Shown piece by piece: positions 15,755 through 24,638 of a DNA stretch of 64,000 nt. The position numbers were made by a program, and so were the translations under genes. How positions within the stretch are numbered: position 1 is the first letter of the stretch; each line of letters opens with the position of its first letter. Source of the stretch: Nitrospira defluvii (lineage in GTDB: Bacteria > Nitrospirota > Nitrospiria > Nitrospirales > Nitrospiraceae); NCBI GenBank assembly GCA_011525625.1, contig WYAX01000015.1, forward strand, positions 62,001-126,000, in the 5' to 3' direction. The notes beneath the pieces are model-generated. The model did no database searches and was not told the origin of the DNA. It saw only the letters and a program-made list of their open reading frames with translations.

Positions 15755-17105
15755 TCTGTTGGATTCCCTCGAAGATCCGGATGATGCGACCCGCGAGGAG
15801 GCCGCAAAGTCTCTCGCACAGCTGGCGGATCCGACGACTCTGGATGCACTGATCGGCGCCTGCGGCGACGAGTACTGGTCCGTGCGGACGCGCGCCGGCT
15901 GGGGCGTGGCGAAGATCGGCGGTCCAAAGGCCATTGAAGCCCTGATTGCTCTGTTCAACGATCCGATCATGGAAGTTCGCAACGAAGCGGTGGCAGCCGT
16001 TGTGTCACTGGGGGCGGGCCAATTGGATCGCCTACTGACGGCCTTGAAGGACGAACGGTGGCGGGTGCGGGAGCATGCGGCGAAAGCCTGCGGTGATCTG
16101 CGCGAGGCGCGCGCCGTCGACGGGTTGCTGTTTGCCTGCCGGGATCGCGACGGGGCGGTGAAAAGCGCTGCGGCGGAAGCGCTGGGAAAAATCGGCGACG
16201 CGAAGGCCGTGCCTGCTCTGGTGAAGTTGTTCCGGGATTCGTCCAAGATCGTTCGTGAAACCGCCGGCATCGCGTTGGTCGCCGTCGGACAGCCGTCGGT
16301 CGATCTGCTGCTCGAGACCATGAAGGATAAGGATTTTGTCGTGCGCTGCCATGCGGCTCGTGCGCTGGGAGGCATGACGACCGACTACCAGATCGGTCGA
16401 AGCTGGGTTCGCGAGCCTCGCGTGGTCGATGCATTGATCGAGGCGCTGAAAGATCCGGATCGAGCGGTGCGGGAGGATGCGACGATCGCGTTGGGGATGA
16501 TCGGGGATCCACGCGCCATTGATGGGTTATTGGAAGCGATGAAAGACGGCGCCGTGAAGCGTCACGCAATCGCCTCCCTCGGGATGATTGGAGATCCTCG
16601 CGCCCTCCCTGCCGTCCTGGCGGCGCTTAAGGGCAAAGGCGTGCGTCAAGATGGCACGCCGACTCCCGGTTGTATCGTGAGTGAAGATGCGTTCATCAAA
16701 GAGGCCGCCGCTACCGCGCTCGGGCATTTCCGTGATCCGCGTGTGATCCCTGACCTCATCATGCTGCTGAAAGACGGCGTCTTGCGTGAGAAGGCTGCTG
16801 CGGCATTGGTGCTGATCGGTGACTCGGCTATCGAGCCGCTGATTTCTTTTCTCTACGATCCCAAGGCCTCGGAGGTTGAAGCCGAGGGTGAACGGGTTCT
16901 GTCCTATGCCTCGGTTCGGCTGACAGCCAAAGATTCTCTGCGGTTGTTGGTGCTGCAAACGTTGGAGCAGCTCGGGTGGGCCCCTCCGGATGAGGAAGCG
17001 TCGGTGGATTCCAGCCAGGCCGACAATCTCCGGGTTGATCGTCCTTTGGGGGATATCGGACGCTTCGGCCCGAGCGGAGATTTTGCGAAAGGATCGGTGC
17101 GGTAG
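15735..17105 (+). CDS. HEAT-repeat protein 1 of 5
   Basis: 456 residues from the ATG at 15735, preceded by GAGGTG; the frame opens earlier but that part overlaps the upstream gene. Almost the whole protein is made of about 11 two-helix HEAT (PBS-lyase-like) repeats of roughly 31 residues, with the recurrent core D-P-R-A-V-x-x-L-x-x-A-L-K-D-x-D-x-x-V-R-x-x-A-A-x-A-L-G. Two non-repeat inserts interrupt the solenoid, at about residues 216-232 and 300-320; the latter has a T-P-G-C motif. No signal peptide, so it is cytosolic. HEAT solenoids usually scaffold protein complexes or act as lyase-like chaperones for covalent cofactors. The partner is unknown. Confidence 0.85.
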   Translation: MAQALDDLLDSLEDPDDATREEAAKSLAQLADPTTLDALIGACGDEYWSVRTRAGWGVAKIGGPKAIEALIALFNDPIMEVRNEAVAAVVSLGAGQLDRLLTALKDERWRVREHAAKACGDLREARAVDGLLFACRDRDGAVKSAAAEALGKIGDAKAVPALVKLFRDSSKIVRETAGIALVAVGQPSVDLLLETMKDKDFVVRCHAARALGGMTTDYQIGRSWVREPRVVDALIEALKDPDRAVREDATIALGMIGDPRAIDGLLEAMKDGAVKRHAIASLGMIGDPRALPAVLAALKGKGVRQDGTPTPGCIVSEDAFIKEAAATALGHFRDPRVIPDLIMLLKDGVLREKAAAALVLIGDSAIEPLISFLYDPKASEVEAEGERVLSYASVRLTAKDSLRLLVLQTLEQLGWAPPDEEASVDSSQADNLRVDRPLGDIGRFGPSGDFAKGSVR

Positions 17106-17353
17106 CCACCGGTGAGGTCTCCCAGCAGCCCTGCCTGTTGAGAGTGTCCGGCGTTCCAGCCGTGTCTCCCCTTGACGTGTTAACTGGCTCCGTGATGATG
17201 GGGTGCGGCCTCACTGAAGCAAGCAATGAAGGGCATGAGAGCAGTTCCCTTCGGTGACCTGTTCTCCTGCGGCAGGCGTGCTGGTTGCGTGATCAGTCTC
17301 CTGCTCCTGAACTCGAACCGAAGGTCGATGGCCCCACCGGATGTCGAGGTACC
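17106..17353. other. Intergenic gap inside the HEAT array
   Basis: 248 bases without a convincing gene. A TTGACG lies at about 17173-17178, but no good -10 follows at the right distance. No stem with a T run was seen. Confidence 0.4.
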
Positions 17354-18436
17354 ATGGCCGACAGGGTCAGTGAGCAAATCGCAGCGTTGTCGGACGAAGA
17401 TTGGGCCGTTCGAGAAGAAGCGGCGACTCTGCTGGGTGTCCTCAAGGATGCGAGGGCGGTTCTTCCGCTGACGAAGGCTCTCCGCGATTCGGATCGTGCG
17501 GTGCGCGAGGCGGCTGTCGGGGCATTGTCAGCGTTGGGTCCCGTTTCGGTTCCTGCGCTGGCCGGATGTTTGGCGGATCCTGCCCTGCAAGTGCAGGAAG
17601 CGGCTTCGGCGATTCTCGCTTCCCTGGCTGACGCGCGAGTCTTGACGCCACTCATGCAGGCCTTGGATAGTCGCGATTGGATTGTGCGCATGCATGCGGC
17701 CAAGGGTTTGGGGCGAATCGGTGATCCCCGCGCCGTCGTTGTGTTGATGCCGCTGTTGCAGGACAAGGTCAAAGCTGTCCGCGAGGAGACGTCCAGCGCG
17801 TTGGCCGCCATTGGCGCTGCTGCGGTGGCCGGATTGATCGAGGCCCTGGAGCATGAGGATTGGCTGGTTCGCCTCCATGCGGTGGAGGCATTGGGCAAGC
17901 TGAAGTCTCCGGATGCCGTGGAGCCCTTGCTCCGTGCATTATTTAATGAGCGAGATTCAGCGATCCGTGAAGATGTGGTCAGAACACTCGGTGCGATTCG
18001 GGATGCGCGCGCCGTCGACTACCTGGTGGTAGCCATGAAGGAGCCGGGACTCCGGCTCTTGGCCGTCGAAGCCCTCGGCCATATCGGGGATCGTCGTGTG
18101 GTGCCGCTGCTGCGCCGTGTGGTGGAAGGGGTGCCGCTTGGAGTGGCGAGAGACTCGGCCACTCCTTGTGCCGATGGGTGGACGGACGAAATGGCCACCA
18201 TGGGCATGGCGGCTCGTGCGCTGGGAATGATTGCCGATGCCGTGGCGATCCCGTCTTTGATGATCGCGTTGCGGAATACCGTTACGCGGTCCGAAGCGGC
18301 TGCGGCGCTGACACAATTTGGCCCGACCGTGATCCCGTCCCTCTTGCCGATGCTGGCGAAAGAGCAAGATGAAAATGTGCGGTACTACCTGCGGGAAACG
18401 CTGACGGCCGTCGGATGGCGTGCGGGGCGGGTCTAG
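17354..18436 (+). CDS. HEAT-repeat protein 2 of 5
   Basis: 360 residues from the ATG at 17354 with GAGGT upstream; an in-frame start at 17285 lacks repeat-like sequence and is less likely. About 10 HEAT repeats run from residue 8 to the end (A-V-R-E-A-A-V-G-A-L-S-A-L, W-I-V-R-M-H-A-A-K-G-L-G-R-I-G-D-P-R-A-V). A non-repeat insert at about residues 256-279 contains T-P-C-A-D and corresponds in position to the T-P-G-C insert of protein 1. Cytosolic. The two are probably paralogues from duplication. The next HEAT gene starts 43 bases downstream. Confidence 0.85.
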   Translation: MADRVSEQIAALSDEDWAVREEAATLLGVLKDARAVLPLTKALRDSDRAVREAAVGALSALGPVSVPALAGCLADPALQVQEAASAILASLADARVLTPLMQALDSRDWIVRMHAAKGLGRIGDPRAVVVLMPLLQDKVKAVREETSSALAAIGAAAVAGLIEALEHEDWLVRLHAVEALGKLKSPDAVEPLLRALFNERDSAIREDVVRTLGAIRDARAVDYLVVAMKEPGLRLLAVEALGHIGDRRVVPLLRRVVEGVPLGVARDSATPCADGWTDEMATMGMAARALGMIADAVAIPSLMIALRNTVTRSEAAAALTQFGPTVIPSLLPMLAKEQDENVRYYLRETLTAVGWRAGRV

Positions 18437-18479
18437 CAGGGAGTATCTACTTCGTACGTCCAGTGCCTAGTCGGGAACT

Positions 18480-19580
18480 ATGCCGAAAGAAAGTATCGAC
18501 ACACTCGTTTCTGAGCTGACCCATGAGGAGGAATGGCGTCGCATGCGGGCCACGGCCGCGTGTTTGGCCGGTGGTCCTCGTGCGGTGCAGGCGTTGACGC
18601 AGGCGTTGCAGGCGGGCGACGTGCCGCTGCGGATTGAGGCGGCGGCGATGTTGTCGCGTATCAAGGATCCGGCTGCAGGGGTCGCGTTGGTCAACGTGTT
18701 GCGGGATCCCGAGGAATCGGTTCGGCAGGCTGCCTTTGCCGCCCTTGAGCAGATGGCCGGCAATGTAGACGATGAGACCGCCGCGGGGCTGGTCCGCAAT
18801 CTGCACGAATCCCCGGATGAAGATGTGCGACACCGCGTTCGGCAGCTCCTGGGTGTGATCCCCAATGCGATCACGCCCTTGTGCGACATGTTGAAGCATC
18901 CGGATGCCGAGGCGCAGACGACAGCGGCGACGATTCTCGAGCACCTGCTCGACCCTCGTTCAGCAGATGGATTGATCGATGCCATGGCTTCGCCGGCGGT
19001 TCGCGATATCGCTGTGCGGACGTTGAAGAAATTGGGCGCGATCCGGGAACGGATCGACGCGTCGTTTAATGCGTTGCGTGACGTGGAAGGCGCGAGCGAA
19101 CGCGAGGAAGCTCGCATGGCCACGGTGATGGATCTCCTGGGGATCGGGCGGCCGGCGGTGGAGATTTTGATCGAATATCTTGAGGATGATGATTGGCTCA
19201 TTCGTGAAGCCGCTGCGGATTTGCTGGGAAAGATCGGCGATGTGCGGGCGGTCGAACCCCTGATGACGAGGCTGGAGAAGGACAAGGATACCGGGGTGAA
19301 GGAGTACGCCGTGAAGTCGTTGGGACTGATCGGTGACCCACGCCCGGCGCAATTGTACATCGAGGCCATCCCGATCAGACCGTTGCGGGTGATGGCCATC
19401 GAGGCGTTGGCGAAGATCAAAGACGTTGAGGTTCTGCGCCCTTATAACGAGCTGTTCAACCGGTTGCGCAGTGATCGGGACGGTATCGTGTCGTACAGTG
19501 CCGGCCTTATTGCGGACAAACTGGCAGCGCTTGAAGGTGAGCAACCGGTCGGACAGGAGGAGTCGGAGGATCATGAGTGA
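18480..19580 (+). CDS. HEAT-repeat protein 3 of 5
   Basis: 366 residues. About nine or ten HEAT repeats, more divergent at the N-terminus (V-Q-A-L-T-Q-A-L-Q-A-G-D-V-P-L-R-I-E-A-A) and canonical later (D-W-L-I-R-E-A-A-A-D-L-L-G-K-I-G-D-V-R-A-V). A charged, non-repeat loop lies near residues 190-215. The tail is acidic (E-E-S-E-D-H-E). No cofactor motif or membrane segment. The stop overlaps the start of the next gene by 8 bases, so the two are coupled. Confidence 0.85.
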   Translation: MPKESIDTLVSELTHEEEWRRMRATAACLAGGPRAVQALTQALQAGDVPLRIEAAAMLSRIKDPAAGVALVNVLRDPEESVRQAAFAALEQMAGNVDDETAAGLVRNLHESPDEDVRHRVRQLLGVIPNAITPLCDMLKHPDAEAQTTAATILEHLLDPRSADGLIDAMASPAVRDIAVRTLKKLGAIRERIDASFNALRDVEGASEREEARMATVMDLLGIGRPAVEILIEYLEDDDWLIREAAADLLGKIGDVRAVEPLMTRLEKDKDTGVKEYAVKSLGLIGDPRPAQLYIEAIPIRPLRVMAIEALAKIKDVEVLRPYNELFNRLRSDRDGIVSYSAGLIADKLAALEGEQPVGQEESEDHE

Positions 19581-20334
19581 TGCCGAGCGAATTGCACAAC
19601 TAATTGCGGCACTGCGGGACGACAACGAAGCGCTGCGGGACCATGCGATGGCAAGTCTCGGGCAGATGGGCGTCGAGGCTGTTCCACAACTCATCGGTCT
19701 GATGGCGGATGAGGATGTGGTCATTCGCGAGGCGGCGGCGACGGCGGTGGTGCGCATCGGCCCCGTCGCGTTCGATCAGCTGGTAGAGGCATTGAGTGAT
19801 GATGAATGGGCCATTCGCGAACAGGCGGCCAATGCGCTTGGGCGCTTTCGCGATCCCCGCGCCGTCGATCCCCTCATGCTGGCGCTCAAGGACAAGGACG
19901 GGGCGGTCAGAACGGCGGCCGTGTGGGCATTGGAGCGCATCGGGGACTCGCGTGCGACGCCGGGATTGATTGAAGCGCTTGGTGATGGGACGGTACGCGA
20001 GGATGTTGCCCGGGTGCTGAAAAAGATCGGCGATACTCGAGCGGTCGATGCGTTGATTGAGGGGCTCTTGGGGCCCAATTGGATGGTACGGCGTCATGCC
20101 GCGGAGGCGCTCGGTAAAATCGGGGACCCCCGCAGCGCCGAGGCCCTGATTCAGTCGCTGCAGGATGAGGACTGGCTCGTGCGTCGAAACGCGGCTGAAT
20201 CGTTGGCGCGGCTTGGCGCGAAGCAGGCCATCGAACCGCTGCTTCCCCTCCTGGAAGACGAAAATACGATGGTGCAGGAGACCGTCGAAGGTGTCCTTGC
20301 GAGTTTGGGATGGAAACAGGCGACCTCGTCATAA
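19573..20334 (+). CDS. HEAT-repeat protein 4 of 5
   Basis: 253 residues from the ATG at 19573, which has GGAGGA upstream and overlaps the previous stop; the open frame begins earlier, inside the preceding gene. About eight regular HEAT repeats fill the protein with hardly any linker (D-E-W-A-I-R-E-Q-A-A-N-A-L-G-R-F-R-D-P-R-A-V). It is the most regular member of the array and close to the small PBS-lyase HEAT proteins found elsewhere. Cytosolic. Function unknown. Confidence 0.87.
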   Translation: MSDAERIAQLIAALRDDNEALRDHAMASLGQMGVEAVPQLIGLMADEDVVIREAAATAVVRIGPVAFDQLVEALSDDEWAIREQAANALGRFRDPRAVDPLMLALKDKDGAVRTAAVWALERIGDSRATPGLIEALGDGTVREDVARVLKKIGDTRAVDALIEGLLGPNWMVRRHAAEALGKIGDPRSAEALIQSLQDEDWLVRRNAAESLARLGAKQAIEPLLPLLEDENTMVQETVEGVLASLGWKQATSS

Positions 20335-20356
20335 CCCTCGATAAAGGAACGTTATT

Positions 20357-21067
20357 ATGGCTGATGAAGCACCGGTAAAACTGATTCAGATCGGACCCAA
20401 GGGCGGTCCCAAGAAAGACGGATTCAACCTGGTCACCGAACGCGTCGTGGCCGTCAATCCGGAAGCCAAGCAGTTGGAGGTTGAGCTGCTTGCGTATGAC
20501 GGGAAGACCGTTGTGCTGGATGTGGGAGACGAGGCGCTCGAAGATTTTCTCAAGATCAAGCCTGGTGACGGAGCCACGATTCGTGTTGTGGAAGAAGGCG
20601 GCAAGCGTGTCGCGAAAAGCTTCCGGATTCGTGCGAAGGATCCGAATGCCGCGAAGGCCGACGCCATGCTCATCGATTTGAAAGATTCGCATTGGCTCAA
20701 TCGCAAGTATGCGGCGGAGGTCCTTGGCGAATTGAAGGACCCGCGGGCAGTCGTCCCGCTCGTGGAGGCCCTCACCGATGAGGTCGGGGATGTCCGGCAG
20801 CGGGCGTATGACTCGTTGATTAAAATCGGCGGGTCGGCCGTGCCGTCGCTCGTGCCGTTGTTGGCGGCGGAAGAAGACGATGTGCGTCAGTCGGCAACGG
20901 AAATCATTCGGAAAATCGGCAAGCCGGCCGTAGAGCCGCTGGCCACGGCGTTGGCGGATGCGGATGATCAATTGAAAAAGAAGATTATGAAGGTGCTGGA
21001 CCGGATGGGTTATAAACCGAAGCCCAAGGACAGTGCCCAGGCTGAGCCGGCGAAGCTCCTGAGTTAA
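20357..21067 (+). CDS. HEAT-repeat protein 5 of 5 with an extra N-terminal domain
   Basis: 236 residues. The first 95 or so are not HEAT: a beta-rich segment (F-N-L-V-T-E-R-V-V-A-V-N, Q-L-E-V-E-L-L-A-Y-D-G-K-T-V-V-L-D-V, T-I-R-V-V-E-E-G-G-K-R-V) that could be a small barrel. Residues about 105-220 are three or four HEAT repeats (W-L-N-R-K-Y-A-A-E-V-L-G-E-L-K-D-P-R-A-V). The gene follows protein 4 by 22 bases and ends the array at a hairpin shared with the convergent ugd gene. The beta domain may be what the array acts on or anchors to. Confidence 0.8.
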   Translation: MADEAPVKLIQIGPKGGPKKDGFNLVTERVVAVNPEAKQLEVELLAYDGKTVVLDVGDEALEDFLKIKPGDGATIRVVEEGGKRVAKSFRIRAKDPNAAKADAMLIDLKDSHWLNRKYAAEVLGELKDPRAVVPLVEALTDEVGDVRQRAYDSLIKIGGSAVPSLVPLLAAEEDDVRQSATEIIRKIGKPAVEPLATALADADDQLKKKIMKVLDRMGYKPKPKDSAQAEPAKLLS

Positions 21068-21076
21068 CAATGGCCG

Positions 21077-21101
21077 TCCGGCCGCCGATTAGGCGGCCGG
21101 A
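21077..21101. terminator. Hairpin between the HEAT array and ugd
   Basis: TCCGGCCGCC (21077-21086) pairs perfectly with GGCGGCCGGA (21092-21101) over a 5-base loop. It contains the ugd stop codon. There is no long T run, so termination may be weak or act from both sides. Confidence 0.5.
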
Positions 21102-22408
21102 TTCTTGGTCGTACGACCGACCGATACGTGGCGGAACCCGTAGGTGACGACGCGGTCGGATTCGTAGGTGTTGCGCAGGTCGAGCAACAACGGTTCCTTC
21201 ATAGATTTCTTGAGCCGCTCAAAATCAAGATTTCTGAACTGATTCCATTCGGTCATGATGATCAGCCCGTCGGCGCCTTCGGCGACGTCATATGTATCCT
21301 GGCAGGGAACCAGGCCGGGCAAGAGCTTGACCGATTCCTCCATCGACGCCGGGTCGTAGGCACGGATCGTCGCCCCTTCCTTCATCAGCTCACTCAGGAT
21401 CGTTAATGACGGGGCTTCGCGCATGTCGTTCGTGTTGGGCTTGAAGGAGAGGCCCAACACGCCGAGGGTTTTCCCTTTGACGCCGCCGCATGCGTCCTTC
21501 ACCTTCTGCACCATGCGCAGGTGCTGCTCATAGTTGACTTTGGCCGCCGCGCCGGCAATCTGGAACGGATAGCCCACGCGCTCGCCGGTCTGCACCAGCG
21601 CCGCCAGATCTTTCGGAAAGCAGGAACCGCCGAATCCGGGGCCGGCATGCAGGAACTTGTTGCCGATACGATTGTCGAGCCCCATGCCTTTGGACACCAT
21701 CTGCACGTCCGCCCCCACCTTTTCGCAGACCGTCGCAATTTCGTTGATGAACGAGATTTTGACGGCGAGAAAAGCATTGGAGGCGTACTTGATCATTTCC
21801 GCGGTCGGAATGTCGGTGACGACAATGGGGGTTTCGAGTAGATACAGCGGGCGGTAGAGGTCCTTCATGATCGCCACGGCCTGTTCACTGTCCGCGCCGA
21901 TGACCACACGGTTAGGCCGCATGAAGTCTTCGATGGCAGAGCCTTCACGAAGGAATTCGGGGTTGGACACGATATCGAACCGGAATCGACCGGTTTGGTT
22001 GGCTTTGATGACTTCGCGCAATTTTTCGCCGGTGCCGACCGGCACCGTCGACTTGGTGACGATGACCTTGTATCCGGTCATGTTCTTGGCAATCCCGCGA
22101 CCGACCTCTTCGACATAGGACAGATCGGCGGAGCCGTCGGATTTCGGCGGTGTGCCGACTGCGATGAAGATGACTAGCGCTTTATCGACGGCTTTCGCCA
22201 CGTCGGTCGTGAAATGGAGTCGGTCTTCTTTGATGCCCTTGGAGACAAGTTCGGTGATGCCGGGCTCAAAAAACGGTACCTCGCCCTTTTCGAGCTTGGC
22301 AATTCGGCGTGCGTCTGTATCCATACAGGTCACGTTGACGCCGAATTCCGCGAAGCAGGCACCGGTAACCAAGCCGACATAGCCCGTTCCAATCACGCTA
22401 ATATGCAT
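21089..22408 (-). CDS. ugd: UDP-glucose 6-dehydrogenase
   Basis: 439 residues from the ATG at 22408, which has AGGAG upstream; the open frame runs further but the Rossmann strand begins here. G-T-G-Y-V-G-L is the NAD-binding loop and G-F-G-G-S-C263-F-P-K-D holds the catalytic cysteine. It oxidises UDP-glucose twice to UDP-glucuronate for envelope or capsule polysaccharides. No glycosyltransferases are adjacent; it appears to be a single-gene unit with its own promoter. Confidence 0.95.
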   Translation of the reverse strand: MHISVIGTGYVGLVTGACFAEFGVNVTCMDTDARRIAKLEKGEVPFFEPGITELVSKGIKEDRLHFTTDVAKAVDKALVIFIAVGTPPKSDGSADLSYVEEVGRGIAKNMTGYKVIVTKSTVPVGTGEKLREVIKANQTGRFRFDIVSNPEFLREGSAIEDFMRPNRVVIGADSEQAVAIMKDLYRPLYLLETPIVVTDIPTAEMIKYASNAFLAVKISFINEIATVCEKVGADVQMVSKGMGLDNRIGNKFLHAGPGFGGSCFPKDLAALVQTGERVGYPFQIAGAAAKVNYEQHLRMVQKVKDACGGVKGKTLGVLGLSFKPNTNDMREAPSLTILSELMKEGATIRAYDPASMEESVKLLPGLVPCQDTYDVAEGADGLIIMTEWNQFRNLDFERLKKSMKEPLLLDLRNTYESDRVVTYGFRHVSVGRTTKNPAA

Positions 22409-22470
22409 GGATGCATCTCCTCTTGAAGAACAGCCGAAAGCCGTGTGGTGAGTACTCGTGTAGAGTCGGT

Positions 22471-22499
22471 AGTATAACAATGCGTGGGAAACCGAGCAA
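22471..22499 (-). promoter_or_regulatory. Promoter for ugd
   Basis: On the minus strand TTGCTC (22499-22494), a 17-base spacer and TATACT (22476-22471) precede the ugd start by about 65 bases. Confidence 0.6.
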
Positions 22500-22539
22500 A
22501 CATATCACAGGTTTCTGCGGGCGGCGTCGCCGGGGTCAA

Positions 22540-22568
22540 TTGCAGATTGTGGTGTAGTCCAGTAGAAT
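22540..22568 (+). promoter_or_regulatory. Promoter for the CBS-domain gene
   Basis: TTGCAG (22540-22545), a 17-base spacer and TAGAAT (22563-22568) lie 29 bases before the ATG, divergent from the ugd promoter about 40 bases away. Confidence 0.6.
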
Positions 22569-22597
22569 TCGGGCCTCTTCACAGGAGACGCTGACAG

Positions 22598-23008
22598 ATG
22601 GCGGTGGTAGGCGGACCGATCCAGCGACCGTTGGCAATGATGATGCGGCCGATCAGTAACACGGTGCGCCCCGATGATTCTCTGTTGGTGGTGGCGCAGC
22701 GGTTACGTGATGCCCGGGTCGGGGCGATGCTGGTGGCCGACCGCGGTGACTATGTGGGGATCGTCAGCGAGGCGGATCTCGTCCGAAAAGCCATGGCCAA
22801 CGGGGCACCCGCTGAGCAGGTCTTGGCTCGTGCTGTGATGAGTACGCCGGTCATGACGATCGATATCGCTCAGTCGGCGCATGACGCGAGCGACCTGATG
22901 GCCGAACGAGGCATCCGGCACCTGGTGATCACCGAAGAAGGACGAGTGGTCGGCATGATCTCCGTGCGAGATTTGCTGCGATACTTCAAAAATTGGGGCA
23001 CGCTGTAG
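22598..23008 (+). CDS. CBS-domain pair protein
   Basis: 136 residues, only a tandem of CBS domains (about 15-70 and 78-135). M-M-R-P-I-S-N-T-V-R-P-D-D-S-L-L-V-V-A opens the first and V-M-S-T-P-V-M-T-I-D opens the second; G-I-R-H-L-V-I-T-E-E-G-R-V-V-G-M-I-S-V-R-D is the typical end. Such pairs bind adenine nucleotides and signal energy state to partners, or sometimes act alone. It may share a transcript with the downstream membrane enzyme, 44 bases away. Confidence 0.88.
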   Translation: MAVVGGPIQRPLAMMMRPISNTVRPDDSLLVVAQRLRDARVGAMLVADRGDYVGIVSEADLVRKAMANGAPAEQVLARAVMSTPVMTIDIAQSAHDASDLMAERGIRHLVITEEGRVVGMISVRDLLRYFKNWGTL

Positions 23009-23051
23009 CGATGATTCGACAAGACCGCAAACCATTTCCTGCCCGCATCTG

Positions 23052-24638
23052 GTGTTCCGCGGCTCCCCGTTCATGATGACCCAGGGACCTTCCGCTGCGT
23101 CCGTTTCACGTCTCTTCCTCCTTGCGACGGCGCTTGTGACTGGCGCGATTGTCATGGCGCTCGAGATCTTGGGCAGTCGTTTGCTCGCTCCCGTCTTTGG
23201 AAATTCGCTCTTTGTATGGGGCGCGTTGATCGGCATCATTCTGGCGGCGATGAGTTCCGGCTACGCGTTCGGCGGGTGGGCTTCGGATCGGTATCGTGTG
23301 GCGGCAGTGTTGGCCTGGCTCCTGCTTGGGTCAGGTGCCTGGACTTTGCTGATGTCGTGGGTGGGGCAAGGGGCGATTTTCAAGGTCGCCAAGATGATCG
23401 AGGACCCTCGGTGGGGGCCGAGCGTTGCGGCATGTGTGCTGCTCGCTCCCCCAGCGTTTGGATTGAGCGGGGTGATGCCCGCGTTGCTTCGATTGGCCGT
23501 GGTGGATATGGGTTATCTCGGTCGTCACACCGGGAGCATGATTGCCCTGTCGACTGTGGGGAGTCTGGCAGGAACTTGGGGGACGGCATTCTTTCTCCTC
23601 TCGTGGTTAGGAACCCAGACGCTGGTGGCATCGTTGGGGGTGATCCAGCTCTTGTTAGGGTTGGCGTGGTTGCAACAGGGAGGCGGGAAAGTGACAAGGC
23701 TTGCAGGGACTGCCGTGACCGGTTTGCTGATTCTGGGTTGGCAATTGTTCGGTCAGGCTCCTCCGGTAGCGGGATTGGTATATCAGGAAGATAGCCCGTA
23801 TCAACAAGTGCGCGTGCGGGACGACGATCTGTTTCGGTATCTGGTGCTCGACCGTACGTGGCATGCCGTTATGTGGCGGGCTGATCCCCACACGTTGTTT
23901 CTCCCCTATAGTCAGCTCATGGTCGCTGCGGTGGCCTTGACGCCTGAACCCAAGCGGGGACTCATCCTTGGGCATGGAGGAGGATCGCTGGCGAAATGGT
24001 TGGCCCAGGTCTGGCCTGAGCTGGAGTTGGACGTCGTCGAGTTTGATCCGGTCGTGGTGCGGATGGCGGAGCAGTATTTTGAGTATCACCCCCCGGTCAA
24101 TCACCATGTCTGGGTGAAGGATGCCCGTGTGTTTCTGCGCGACACGAAGGCGACGTATGATGTCATCTGGGTCGATGCGTTTGCCCGGCACCTGATCCCC
24201 TTTCATTTGACCACTGTCGAATTCTTCTCCGAGCTCCGTGCCCGACTCAATCCCAACGGAGTGCTGACTCTCAACTTGGCTTCTTCCGGCGAGGGAGGGG
24301 ACCTCCTACGGGCGAGTGCGGTGGTGCAGACGCTGAAGACGGCATTTCCAACGGTCGAATCCTTCGGCGTCAAGGGACCGTGGCGGGCACATCAAACGAC
24401 GGCGGAGAATTTGATCTTTTTTTGCGGCAGTCCGATCGATGCTATGCCGTACGGTGAGTTTGTGCAGCGGATTCAATCGCAAGCGGAGGCCAGGCGGTTG
24501 CCGCTGGAAGCGGTTTCGCTCCTGGCTGCCCGACGGACTACCCCCTGGTCGCCGGGCTTGCAGTTGACGGACGATTACACTCCCTACGACCTCTTGATCG
24601 GATCCCACGCGGTGGAGATGGCTCCCGACGGGAAGTGA
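23052..24638 (+). CDS. Membrane-bound spermidine-synthase-like protein
   Basis: 528 residues from the GTG at 23052; ATG codons at 23073 and 23076 are alternative starts. The first 230 or so residues hold about six hydrophobic segments (A-L-I-G-I-I-L-A-A-M-S-S-G-Y-A and others) as in MFS/SpeE fusions. Residues about 255-470 are a class I methyltransferase-like domain of the spermidine synthase family (S-P-Y-Q-Q-V-R-V, L-I-L-G-H-G-G-G-S, V-V-E-F-D-P-V-V, Y-D-V-I-W-V-D-A-F). It probably moves an aminopropyl or alkyl group on a membrane-linked substrate. A true polyamine product is unproven. Confidence 0.78.
   Translation: MFRGSPFMMTQGPSAASVSRLFLLATALVTGAIVMALEILGSRLLAPVFGNSLFVWGALIGIILAAMSSGYAFGGWASDRYRVAAVLAWLLLGSGAWTLLMSWVGQGAIFKVAKMIEDPRWGPSVAACVLLAPPAFGLSGVMPALLRLAVVDMGYLGRHTGSMIALSTVGSLAGTWGTAFFLLSWLGTQTLVASLGVIQLLLGLAWLQQGGGKVTRLAGTAVTGLLILGWQLFGQAPPVAGLVYQEDSPYQQVRVRDDDLFRYLVLDRTWHAVMWRADPHTLFLPYSQLMVAAVALTPEPKRGLILGHGGGSLAKWLAQVWPELELDVVEFDPVVVRMAEQYFEYHPPVNHHVWVKDARVFLRDTKATYDVIWVDAFARHLIPFHLTTVEFFSELRARLNPNGVLTLNLASSGEGGDLLRASAVVQTLKTAFPTVESFGVKGPWRAHQTTAENLIFFCGSPIDAMPYGEFVQRIQSQAEARRLPLEAVSLLAARRTTPWSPGLQLTDDYTPYDLLIGSHAVEMAPDGK

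Noticed and set aside
17106-17353. Promoter for HEAT gene 2
   Set aside because: TTGACG is present but the sequence 17 bases on (ATGATG) is a poor -10.
19907-21070. 387-residue minus-strand open frame across HEAT genes 4 and 5
   Set aside because: It is antisense to two solid genes and rich in Arg/His, typical of a shadow frame in GC-rich DNA.
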